Shown: positions 6,256-13,390 of the stretch, in pieces
Position numbering within the stretch: the first letter of the stretch is position 1
Layout: each line of letters begins with the position of its first letter
Origin: a virus
IMG/VR virus record: IMGVR_UViG_3300020442_003628
Span: 1 to 32,258 of that record
DNA: 32,258 bases
Direction: 5' to 3' (one strand)
Program-made: the position numbers and the translations under genes
The notes under the pieces: generated by a model
Told to the model about the DNA's origin: nothing
The model's database searches: none
What the model saw: only the letters and a program-made list of their open reading frames with translations

Positions 6256-8478
6256 TTAGAAGTCGTTCAAAATGTGATCCTCAGTAAGTGGATCGTTCTT
6301 AGGACGCTGCCAAATACGAACAGACTTAGGTTTGTTTGTAAGTGGATCCTTTCGTGTAGTGACAAGGCGTCTCCAGCCCATGGACTGGAGAATGTCTGCT
6401 ACACGTCGTCCTTCTCTACGTCCCTGACTTCTAGGGTCAAGCTCAAGTGCATTAGTCAGAATTTCAGCTGCTGATACTTCATCGCGGATAGCTACGTAAG
6501 TAGCGACCTTGTCAAGCCATGGATCTGGATCGCCAAACTCTTGAATGTATTCTGCAATAGCGGCAATTTCGCCACTGTTGAATTCGTACCCCTGTCCGTT
6601 TCTATAAGCATGAACTGCAGCAGCCCACAGATGATCACGCTGTGTGCTGAGCTCTTTCCAAGGAATCTGGAAGTTAGCACCAATCTCAAGTGGAACAAAG
6701 CGCCTGTTGCCAGTGCTATCCACAAGGAATTGGTTACGGTTGGTTGTTCCAATGAGAACAAACCTACGAGCTAGCTTACTAGGCAATGATGCATATGGGA
6801 AGCGAACTTCATCTACACGGGTGGTAACAAGGTTTTTAAAGTTCTCAATGTTGCGAGCATTGAAGTAGTTATCAATCTCAGGCAGCTCCAGGACCCACGC
6901 AACGTGCAGGCGGTACTGCTCTTTCATCAGAGTTTCTAGCGGTGTAGTAATTTCTGAGAAAAGGTTTTGGGGTACAAGACAGCGAGCAAACATTGATTTT
7001 CCTGCGCCTTGAGGACCCACGAGGATTGGCAGCCAAGACATAGAGCATCCAGGATTGAACGCTCGTGCAACTGCACCAATCATCATCCGCTGCATTGCAG
7101 TGGTAGCGATCTTGTGTGGGTTGCCTAGGAAGACTTCACCAACACGTTCCCAGTCGGGATGCGGCTCAGACTTCGCAGCACACTGCTCTAGATAGCGCTT
7201 AATAGGACAGTAGGAGTTTTTAGCAGCTGCATATTGAATAGCGCTTTTGATGCGTGCCTCAGGAATAAAGACACCATGCTCACAAGCGACTTTGACAGTC
7301 ATCAGATCTAGGTCATTCCCCTGCAGTGCAACAGCTTTGCCTTGGTTATCTGTATATTCAATCGCGCTAGTTAGCTCATTCTTACGTAAGTCATGCAAGA
7401 TGTCTTTGACTTTAGAGACATCGTTTTCACGTTCTTTAGCAAGATCATCTGAAGTCTTTTTAGGACGACCTCTACGCTTGACTTGTTGCGCATCAGGGAT
7501 TGGTTCAACTTCAATATCATTTGGCTGCATCTTCGGCTCCATCGTATTAATGTACTCATCAAAATTATGAATGGGATCAAACTCTGTATAACCTGCGGCT
7601 GCTCCAAGAGCACCAAACCTCAGATTATCTGGGAGCTTTCTAGCCCAGTCAGGATCTTGCTTTTTAGCAAGCGAATAAAGTGTAGTATGACCTGAATAGT
7701 TGCCGAGACCTCTCCATTTAAATGGTTGAATATTCTCATCTTTTTCTCCGTGATGCCCTTTGAGTACCCATTCAACCCATGAATCGAACATAGGCTCACC
7801 TATGCCCGCACAAGCAGCCATGACAGGTACATAGTAAGTTTCATACTCGCCGTCTTCAGAAGGGCGCAGAAACGTTTCTAGAAGCCACTGACATCGTTTA
7901 ATATCAACATCAGTCAGGTCAGAGCTGTTGAAGTTGGAGGCCTCTTCATAAGCAATGTCCTCAAGGAGAAAATCAGGAACAGGTTCTGATTCCTTGTTTG
8001 TCTGGACCTCTGCTTTGGAGTTACCAAACCAAAGTCGTTCAGGCTTTTGACCGCAATTGTCGGCAAGCTCCTGGAGCTCTAGCTCGGCAAGTAGACGGTT
8101 GACGATCAACCAGTACGCGCCACGGTGTTCAGCAGAGCTATTGAGCTGCCTCGCGAGAGGAAATAGTGCTCGGAACCGGTGCTCTTGCTCCGTATGGCTT
8201 GCAGATGTATAAGTAGCAGCACACCACTGCCTTGCAGTGTCAGTAGACCAGAACCGTGCAAGCGACGTATCGCCATCAAAGTCAATGACGACAACGTTGG
8301 AACCTACTGCATTCTCAGCTTTGCGGTGCCTGCCATGGAAGTGAGTTGCACACCATCCATAGCCCTGCTGAACCCAACCAAGTAACCATTGAATATCCTC
8401 ATTAATGTTTTGCCAGTCACGAGCAGGTTTAGTCTGTTTGTTCTTGCAATTCTTGTTGACTGCAATCCGTAGTTTCAT
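6256..8478 (-). CDS. Primase-helicase: AEP-like N-terminus with VirE-type SF3-like helicase
   Basis: A 740-aa protein. The N-terminus looks like an archaeo-eukaryotic primase: VVVIDFDGD (D66, D68), SASHTEQEHRFRALFPL (H95) and PERLWFG (147-151). A basic linker (KRRGRPKK, 334-341) leads to a VirE/P4-type helicase. The Walker A motif is GPQGAGKS (488-495), Walker B is WVLELPEID (528-536), and the sensor region is GTTNRNQFLVDSTGNRR (577-593). A winged-helix-like tail ends near 722. Such proteins combine primer synthesis and unwinding at phage and plasmid origins. T7-type gp4 is absent here, so this is presumably the replicative helicase. It overlaps the nuclease gene by 50 bp. Residues 293-302 carry AAAGYTEFDP, shared with the SSB tail at 10959-10985. 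Confidence 0.85.
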   Translation of the reverse strand: MKLRIAVNKNCKNKQTKPARDWQNINEDIQWLLGWVQQGYGWCATHFHGRHRKAENAVGSNVVVIDFDGDTSLARFWSTDTARQWCAATYTSASHTEQEHRFRALFPLARQLNSSAEHRGAYWLIVNRLLAELELQELADNCGQKPERLWFGNSKAEVQTNKESEPVPDFLLEDIAYEEASNFNSSDLTDVDIKRCQWLLETFLRPSEDGEYETYYVPVMAACAGIGEPMFDSWVEWVLKGHHGEKDENIQPFKWRGLGNYSGHTTLYSLAKKQDPDWARKLPDNLRFGALGAAAGYTEFDPIHNFDEYINTMEPKMQPNDIEVEPIPDAQQVKRRGRPKKTSDDLAKERENDVSKVKDILHDLRKNELTSAIEYTDNQGKAVALQGNDLDLMTVKVACEHGVFIPEARIKSAIQYAAAKNSYCPIKRYLEQCAAKSEPHPDWERVGEVFLGNPHKIATTAMQRMMIGAVARAFNPGCSMSWLPILVGPQGAGKSMFARCLVPQNLFSEITTPLETLMKEQYRLHVAWVLELPEIDNYFNARNIENFKNLVTTRVDEVRFPYASLPSKLARRFVLIGTTNRNQFLVDSTGNRRFVPLEIGANFQIPWKELSTQRDHLWAAAVHAYRNGQGYEFNSGEIAAIAEYIQEFGDPDPWLDKVATYVAIRDEVSAAEILTNALELDPRSQGRREGRRVADILQSMGWRRLVTTRKDPLTNKPKSVRIWQRPKNDPLTEDHILNDF

Positions 8479-9199
8479 TATCTATTTCATGAAATTGTTG
8501 ACAACGTTTTAGAAAACGTGATTCGTGGAGAGCTAATTGGTCTCCATCAATAAATATCCCTTGCGTCGTTTCAGGAGTAGACACAATGATGAGTGCTACA
8601 TCACAAAGAAAACCTGTTCGCTCATTCAACGCGTACCTGTAGGCCGCCATCTGTTGAGCGCACTTCGTGTATTTGCGATAACCACCGAAACCAATGCGGT
8701 CACCACGATCGGGAAAAGTCGCACAGTAAGGAGCGTTACTAGTTTTAAAGTCAGCAATGACTCGTACACCACCGATTTCACCAATGAGATCAGGGCAACC
8801 AGCGTACCGGTGTTCGGTACTCCAAACATAAGCCACTTCTTTATCGTCGCTTCTAAGGTGATTCCAGTCAGGACGTAAAGGACGCTCTGACCAATGAATT
8901 GTATCAAACCAATCCAGATATGTCGAGATACCGTTCCAAAATTCTTGATATTGATCAGGTACATTTGGATCTAACCCTCGTAAATAATTTTCACAACCAA
9001 GGTGAATAGCCGAGCCGCGAGTAGATGCCTCCTCTAGCGCACCCGGATTATTCTTTTGCCACGTGCGTAAACCTGCCTTAGATTTTTCTGATTCAGTGGC
9101 AGACAATACAGTGGTTACACTTGGCATATAAATGCCGGAGCATAGATACTTTCTATGTCCGGCAGATGTTTGTATTCTATAAGGCTTATCAGTAGTCAC
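8429..9199 (-). CDS. PD-(D/E)XK exonuclease (RecB/Cas4-like)
   Basis: The 256-aa protein has all parts of the RecB nuclease fold: RGSAIHLGCE (R61, H66), YAGCPDLIG (D137), VIADFKTS (D150, K152) and QQMAAYRYAL (Q183, Y187). In T7-like phages an exonuclease of equivalent role degrades host DNA and supports recombination, and Cas4/RecB-type enzymes replace gp6 in cyanophages. The start is GTG at 9199, overlapping the upstream stop by 11 bp. No cysteine cluster for an iron-sulfur centre is obvious, so it is closer to a plain RecB nuclease than to Cas4. Confidence 0.85.
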   Translation of the reverse strand: MTTDKPYRIQTSAGHRKYLCSGIYMPSVTTVLSATESEKSKAGLRTWQKNNPGALEEASTRGSAIHLGCENYLRGLDPNVPDQYQEFWNGISTYLDWFDTIHWSERPLRPDWNHLRSDDKEVAYVWSTEHRYAGCPDLIGEIGGVRVIADFKTSNAPYCATFPDRGDRIGFGGYRKYTKCAQQMAAYRYALNERTGFLCDVALIIVSTPETTQGIFIDGDQLALHESRFLKRCQQFHEIDNETTDCSQQELQEQTD

Positions 9200-9491
9200 T
9201 CTCTAGTTCCTGGTTCTCTTGATACGCTGAGCTGTAATCTGTAGTTGCGGTTTGTGTTTGAAAGAGCTGGTAAAGCTCTCCAACCAATTGACCTACACCT
9301 TCCATCACTTGTCCCATAGCCACAACTTGATTAGAAAGTTGAGCAACTTCTTGACGAAGTGCAATGGTGTGATCCATCAGTGACGGCGGACGAGTGATGG
9401 GAGCAGGTGCCTGAGCAGCTTTTGCTCCTGCGACAAGTTGATTGATTCGCTCCTGCATTTCAGGAGGAAGATTTTGCATAGCTGAATTCAT
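9189..9491 (-). CDS. Hypothetical coiled-coil protein, 100 aa
   Basis: MNSAMQNLPPEMQERINQLV is followed by an Ala/Pro-rich linker, then a heptad region (IALRQEVAQLSNQVVAMGQVM) and an acidic tail ending ESDY. It is probably an oligomeric helical protein. Its ATG is coupled to the preceding gene (TAATG), with GAGGAG just upstream. It lies between an SSB-like gene and the exonuclease, so a recombination accessory role is possible, but no homology is recognised. Confidence 0.65.
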   Translation of the reverse strand: MNSAMQNLPPEMQERINQLVAGAKAAQAPAPITRPPSLMDHTIALRQEVAQLSNQVVAMGQVMEGVGQLVGELYQLFQTQTATTDYSSAYQENQELESDY

Positions 9492-9676
9492 TAGAACTCC
9501 TCTTTAAGTTGACGGGTAACGACTTCACCTACGAGCTCTTCAAAAGCTCGACGAAGTTCATATTCAAGATCATCCCGATCTGCTTTGGCACGGGTGATAG
9601 TCATAGTTGGGAGCTGCAGAGTACAAACAGCCTCATGCAGTCCCAAATCATTTTTAGTAATAGTGAGATCAATCAT
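9491..9676 (-). CDS. Hypothetical protein, 61 aa
   Basis: MIDLTITKNDLGLHEAVCTL begins with a beta hairpin and ends in a charged helix (DRDDLEYELRRAFEELVGEV). I chose ATG at 9676 over the in-frame TTG at 9682. It follows the SSB-like gene by two bases and is coupled to the next gene. The family is unknown. Confidence 0.6.
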   Translation of the reverse strand: MIDLTITKNDLGLHEAVCTLQLPTMTITRAKADRDDLEYELRRAFEELVGEVVTRQLKEEF

Positions 9677-9678
9677 TT

Positions 9679-10416
9679 TCAAAATTCGGTTTCAGGTTCA
9701 TCTTTCTTTGCAGCTTTAGTAGTGAGAACTGTGCTGCCACGCTTATCTACTCCACCAGCAGGTAAACCTTTTTCATCAACTTGCTTTCCATCAAAAGGAT
9801 CTTTCCCTTCAAAGAAGTTAGGAAGCCAAATTGAATCTTTCTCAGATGCCCATTGATCCACGATTTTCTGTGGAACTTTTCGCACCTTCGGTAGGATGCT
9901 GTATGAAGTTTCCAGACCAGCTCCCTTACGGCTGATCTTAATCGAGAAGTTAGCGAGTCCATCTTCAGTCCAGGTATAGTCTTCAATCTCTTGAAGGATT
10001 TCAGTCAACTGATCGCGCAGAGATTTCTGCTCAATAAACAGAACTTCAAGACGACCACGTGCAGCAGATGTGGCAACCCAGGCTAGAAACCTGCGTGGTT
10101 TGACGTAGGAGCCATCAATTTTTGGTCGATCTGGTTTGGACCAGTCAGTTTCACGAGCGAGATCGCTAGGAGTCCCAGGATGAGTGCGAGTAACAACGTA
10201 CCCATTGAATTTGAGCTCACCGTCTGGACCTGCTGCTTCGGAGGCGTACTGCCAACCCATGATTGCATGGCCTGTTTCATAGCAGCCGAGAAGTCGAAAC
10301 TCTTCACTTTCACCATCTTTGAGGCTACTTGGTTTCCAATAAGGCTGAGGTTCTTTGGTTTCAATTTTATCTTGATTTTGTTGGAGTAATTCGGGTGGTA
10401 AAACTTGCAGTGCCAT
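9679..10416 (-). CDS. Putative ssDNA-binding protein with acidic tail (245 aa)
   Basis: The body (residues about 25-215) starts PYWKPSSLKDGESEEFRLLGCY and has many beta strands with aromatic and basic residues. The tail is Lys-rich and then acidic, ending DEPETEF with a terminal Phe. An acidic C-terminal tail closing on Phe is the hallmark of phage SSBs such as T7 gp2.5 and of bacterial SSB. Position supports this: it opens the operon nuclease - primase-helicase - polymerase, where T7-like phages place gp2.5. The sequence does not show a recognisable OB-fold motif by eye, so the call is tentative. Confidence 0.45.
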   Translation of the reverse strand: MALQVLPPELLQQNQDKIETKEPQPYWKPSSLKDGESEEFRLLGCYETGHAIMGWQYASEAAGPDGELKFNGYVVTRTHPGTPSDLARETDWSKPDRPKIDGSYVKPRRFLAWVATSAARGRLEVLFIEQKSLRDQLTEILQEIEDYTWTEDGLANFSIKISRKGAGLETSYSILPKVRKVPQKIVDQWASEKDSIWLPNFFEGKDPFDGKQVDEKGLPAGGVDKRGSTVLTTKAAKKDEPETEF

Positions 10417-10428
10417 ATCTAATTATCT

Positions 10429-10470
10429 AAGACATAACAACTATAAGTTGTACAATATTAAAATGTGAGC
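10429..10470 (+). promoter_or_regulatory. Promoter with a 15-bp palindromic operator-like site
   Basis: In the divergent gap, AAGACA (10429-10434) and TACAAT (10451-10456) are separated by 16 bp. A perfect palindrome ACAACT-ATA-AGTTGT (10437-10451) fills the spacer and touches the -10 box. ATGTGAGC (10463-10470) follows at the expected start site. A repressor or activator bound to the palindrome could control the plus-strand gene, the divergent SSB-like operon, or both. Confidence 0.5.
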
Positions 10471-10479
10471 TTATGAATC

Positions 10480-10899
10480 ATGCGTTTTGCAGATATTTTC
10501 GGTAAGGGTCTAGTAGGCGCTTTAACTGGAATTGACCTAACTGATATGGTCATGAAAGGTGGATTAGTTGGTGCAGCCACAGGAGTGAATCTTGCCAATG
10601 GTGGATTACTTGGTGCTGCCACAGGAATGAAATCTCCTGGCTTAAGCAGTGATGGACGTTTTCATGATTTTCTTCTCAGACCCGGAGATAATGCCGGTGT
10701 AGAGAACATGCCTTACTATCCTGGTAAGGATAACGGCGGATTAATGCAAATGCCATATAAAAAAGGCCAGCGACTGCATGGAATCGCTGACTTTGATGGG
10801 AACTATAACCCGACTTATGAAATCCCCGGTGGACCTATTACACCTGAAGAAATGCAACGCATGAACCAAATGTATCCTATTGGAAATATTGGTAAATAG
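10480..10899 (+). CDS. Hypothetical Gly-rich repeat protein, 139 aa (plus strand)
   Basis: The N-terminal 50 residues contain three copies of a G-L-(V/L)-G-A-(L/A)-T-G unit: LVGALTGIDL, LVGAATGVNL and LLGAATGM. These are hydrophobic Gly/Ala stretches that could insert in a membrane or pack as a glycine-zipper. The C-terminal part is Gly/Pro/Met-rich (PYYPGKDNGG, PTYEIPGGPITPEEM). No family is recognised; a small virion or membrane-active protein is possible. It is an isolated plus-strand gene with its own promoter and a hairpin after the stop. Confidence 0.7.
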   Translation: MRFADIFGKGLVGALTGIDLTDMVMKGGLVGAATGVNLANGGLLGAATGMKSPGLSSDGRFHDFLLRPGDNAGVENMPYYPGKDNGGLMQMPYKKGQRLHGIADFDGNYNPTYEIPGGPITPEEMQRMNQMYPIGNIGK

Positions 10900-10908
10900 A
10901 TGCATCCC

Positions 10909-10928
10909 AGCCAGGTAGGTTTCTGGCT
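10909..10928. terminator. Hairpin between convergent genes
   Basis: An AGCCAG-8 nt-CTGGCT stem loop lies between the plus gene ending at 10899 and the minus gene ending at 10944. There is no U tract, so termination strength is uncertain. Confidence 0.45.
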
Positions 10929-10943
10929 AGGTGAAATTCACGT

Positions 10944-11603
10944 TCAATAATCCGGCGTCGGATCAACCTCTGTGTAACCCGCTGCTGAACCGTTCGTTTG
11001 TGGATTCCTGCTAGTTTTTTCTCGATCCTTTCTAGTCGTGAAATCAGATGCAACAATGGCACGATAAGGGCTGTCATTGTCATCCTTGCGATATTCGCGG
11101 AGGTAGCCTTGCACGCAGATAGGCCGTCCTTTGCGGATTCGATCCGTAAGCTTTTTCTTTCTAGATTCATGTGTTTCAAGGAATAGCCAAGTCACAATGT
11201 CGGAGTTATCAAGAGAAGTACCGATCTTTACAGCTACTTGATTGTTTTTACGCTCTTTAATTTCGTCAGTCGCAAAAAATGCATTGCCCAATACAACCTG
11301 ATTGCAATAGACAGAATCAGGAATGCCAGGTTCAATGGTGGTGATAATCAAATCAAGCGGTTTACTTGTGTCATCAGAGAAGACAATGTTACCGGTGATC
11401 AGTGCTCTAGTGCCGGGTTTCCAATCTTTAAAGAGTGAAAGCTTGGCTCCCTCACGGTCGTAGCAGAGGACTCGGAGTTTGACCTCTGAAGACCCACTAC
11501 CAGAGGGCACAACAGCATCAGCACCACGATAGTCAAGCCCGTAAGCATTAATGGGATCTGAAATAAAGGATCGTAGTTCAATTGTTGCAGCTATAAAGTT
11601 CAT
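10944..11603 (-). CDS. Putative tandem OB-fold ssDNA-binding protein
   Basis: The 219-aa protein has two OB-like halves. The first spans about 5-95, with WKPGTRALITGNIVF where SSBs have the strand after the loop. The second spans about 100-190, with RKGRPICVQGYLREY and YRAIVASDF. A short disordered tail follows, ending SAAGYTEVDPTPDY. The G-x-x-(I/V)-x-V-x-G spacing fits SSB-type OB folds, and the tail would be the partner-binding peptide. Its motif AAGYTExDP recurs inside the primase-helicase. It is the last gene before the convergent plus-strand gene and follows thyX by 37 bp. Confidence 0.6.
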   Translation of the reverse strand: MNFIAATIELRSFISDPINAYGLDYRGADAVVPSGSGSSEVKLRVLCYDREGAKLSLFKDWKPGTRALITGNIVFSDDTSKPLDLIITTIEPGIPDSVYCNQVVLGNAFFATDEIKERKNNQVAVKIGTSLDNSDIVTWLFLETHESRKKKLTDRIRKGRPICVQGYLREYRKDDNDSPYRAIVASDFTTRKDREKTSRNPQTNGSAAGYTEVDPTPDY

Positions 11604-11640
11604 TATGACTGTTTAGTTTTTCCAGTCTTTATATTAAGCG

Positions 11641-12264
11641 TCAGCCCCACATTGCGCGAGCAACAGTTGGAACTTGGTCCGCAAGAATATCTCCAATGGA
11701 TCTAGCAATATGCATATGTTCTAGCTGTGTACCGTTGTCAGCTCTTAGATCCACATAGTGAAGCCAGCTGCGAATAGTCCCAGACATATACAGACGAGTG
11801 GCTGTACTCAAAGGAAGCACAGATCGTGCACACTCTTTTGCTACACCAGAGTCCAACATACTATTATAGATATCTATTGCACTTCGATAATGATTATCGA
11901 TTTGCTGCTGTAAGAACTCGACTTTTTCTTCTGGCAAGTCATCAATACTGTTCTGCCTGTTCTTCATATCTTGACGACGAAGATCAGGAACATTTATTTC
12001 TGTCGCAACCGCATAGCGTTGACTGAACTCTTGAAATGAGAAGGATCGGTGACGCAAGATTTGCGGAGCAATAGCGCGTGTAGTCTTAATCTCGACGCAC
12101 ATGGACGCCATTTCAAACGGGCTCCAGTGCTTGTGCTTGATGAGATAGCGGATGAGTTTTTCGACATTTGGGTTATCCTCATTTGCAGGATTTGAGACGC
12201 GAGCAATTTTCCCAATGAGTTGTTCTGCATCAGGAGTTACCCACACAAGCTTTGCGGTGTGCAT
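11641..12264 (-). CDS. thyX: FAD-dependent thymidylate synthase ThyX
   Basis: A 207-aa flavin-dependent thymidylate synthase that makes dTMP from dUMP using methylene-tetrahydrofolate and FADH2. The ThyX motif RHRxxSxxxxSxR is exact at residues 71-83 (RHRSFSFQEFSQR). Conserved flanks include WSPFEMASMCVEIKTTRAIAPQIL and the C-terminal TATRLYMSGTIRSWLHYVDLR. The length is normal for the family. Its ATG overlaps the preceding TAA (TAATG). It works with the ribonucleotide reductase immediately upstream to supply dTTP. Confidence 0.96.
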   Translation of the reverse strand: MHTAKLVWVTPDAEQLIGKIARVSNPANEDNPNVEKLIRYLIKHKHWSPFEMASMCVEIKTTRAIAPQILRHRSFSFQEFSQRYAVATEINVPDLRRQDMKNRQNSIDDLPEEKVEFLQQQIDNHYRSAIDIYNSMLDSGVAKECARSVLPLSTATRLYMSGTIRSWLHYVDLRADNGTQLEHMHIARSIGDILADQVPTVARAMWG

Positions 12265-12395
12265 TAATTTTCTGGAAAGTGTTTTATGTGTAAAGCTTTA
12301 AGCTGCTTTATCGTGAGCTTATTTACTTTGGCTTCGATACGTGCAAGGAGTTCTGTAATGTGGTCACTCTTTGTCTTCGGTTTTGATTTTGCCAT
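12264..12395 (-). CDS. Hypothetical basic protein, 43 aa
   Basis: MAKSKPKTKSDHITELLARI followed by EAKVNKLTIKQLKALHIK is Lys-rich and helical, perhaps nucleic-acid-binding. It starts inside the 3' end of the 12364-12630 gene (32-bp overlap) and its TAA overlaps the thyX ATG, so it bridges the two genes translationally. Confidence 0.55.
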   Translation of the reverse strand: MAKSKPKTKSDHITELLARIEAKVNKLTIKQLKALHIKHFPEN

Positions 12396-12630
12396 ATAAT
12401 TTTGGTTTAATCCGGCCATAACCAGATTCTATTGAATGAATCGGATTATCTCTGCCTAACTTGTCATAATATTCATCAAATATATCAGTCTTCGAGTAAG
12501 CTCTTACAGCATCAAACTGACGCTCACCATCTTTTGTAAAAGTAATAATGTGAACGTCAGTCGGAAGATCCTTGTCATCGAAGGTATCAGGGCAGATACC
12601 TTCTTCAATGATCTGGATTTTGGTAGGCAT
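12364..12630 (-). CDS. Hypothetical protein, 88 aa
   Basis: MPTKIQIIEEGICPDTFDDK then LPTDVHIITFTKDGERQFDAVRAYSKTDIFDEYYDKL. An alpha/beta domain with a conserved-looking VRAYSKxDIFDEYYD segment. No family is recognised. It sits between nrdB and thyX, 11 bp after nrdB, so it is probably co-expressed with dNTP synthesis. Confidence 0.65.
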   Translation of the reverse strand: MPTKIQIIEEGICPDTFDDKDLPTDVHIITFTKDGERQFDAVRAYSKTDIFDEYYDKLGRDNPIHSIESGYGRIKPKLYGKIKTEDKE

Positions 12631-12641
12631 GTATTAATAAA

Positions 12642-13373
12642 TTAAGCGTATTGAGGCAGATTCACACTGCTGGTTTCGAAGAACGCAGGCATACGTGATG
12701 CTCTCGTCTCCATTAGTCCCTCAGCCTTGCCTCTTGAGTACAGAGAATCTGAACTCGAAAGCCAGAAGTTGCCGGAGAGGTGCTTGTGATCAGATTCCCC
12801 TTTAAGGGACTGAAGGCACCATGCGACCGTAGCGCGGCGGAGATTGTTGAGGGTCTTGTCAGATTTAAGTCCAAGCGCCTCACATACGAGCGTGTTAGCG
12901 GCGACATGGGTTTGCTCATCGCGAGAGATGTCAGCACTCGTTGTACGGAGGCCCGTGTCTCCAAGGAATCGGAAGATTGGGAGTAAGACAAAGAAGACGG
13001 AACGCTCAAGAACCACGGCCTTAAGGACCGGATGCCGATCGAGTTCAAGCCATGTTTTACAGATGTGAGCAGCTTCTTTCTCAAATTTAGTGGGAACCTT
13101 ATGGACTTCAGCTGCGTAATTAAGGGCAATATCATGTTTGATTTCGTCTTGTACATTACTTTCAAGCAGCTCCTTGCAGCCTTTCACGTCAGGCAGATCA
13201 CCTTTCATAGCGTCTTGAATAAAGTCACCGACAGGGATTTCTAAGCAACGCAGGGAGAGAGCCCGTTGGATGACTTCTTCACCGCCATCAAATAGTTTGC
13301 CAGCATCTACTTGAACAGGAGTCCAGGTGCGCTTGCGTTCGTGGAGGTGGATGTAAGGAGTTGCAGCTTTCAT
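12642..13373 (-). CDS. nrdB: Class I ribonucleotide reductase small (beta) subunit
   Basis: A 243-aa ferritin-like R2 protein, shorter than the usual 320-380. Metal-binding helices are visible: E77-x-x-H80 (QDEIKHD), E123 (LERSVFFVLLPIFRFLGD) and E153-x-x-H156 (SRDEQTHV). In class Ia R2 proteins the radical tyrosine lies four residues after the first His. Here that position is L84, with a Tyr at 86 out of register. Loss of Tyr is known from class Ic (Mn/Fe) enzymes, so a metal-based oxidant is the likely cofactor; this is inference from alignment by eye. The gene lies 17 bp after nrdA. The C-terminus ends SSVNLPQYA, a plausible alpha-subunit-binding tail. Confidence 0.88.
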   Translation of the reverse strand: MKAATPYIHLHERKRTWTPVQVDAGKLFDGGEEVIQRALSLRCLEIPVGDFIQDAMKGDLPDVKGCKELLESNVQDEIKHDIALNYAAEVHKVPTKFEKEAAHICKTWLELDRHPVLKAVVLERSVFFVLLPIFRFLGDTGLRTTSADISRDEQTHVAANTLVCEALGLKSDKTLNNLRRATVAWCLQSLKGESDHKHLSGNFWLSSSDSLYSRGKAEGLMETRASRMPAFFETSSVNLPQYA

Positions 13374-13390
13374 TGGTATAAATAATTGGT

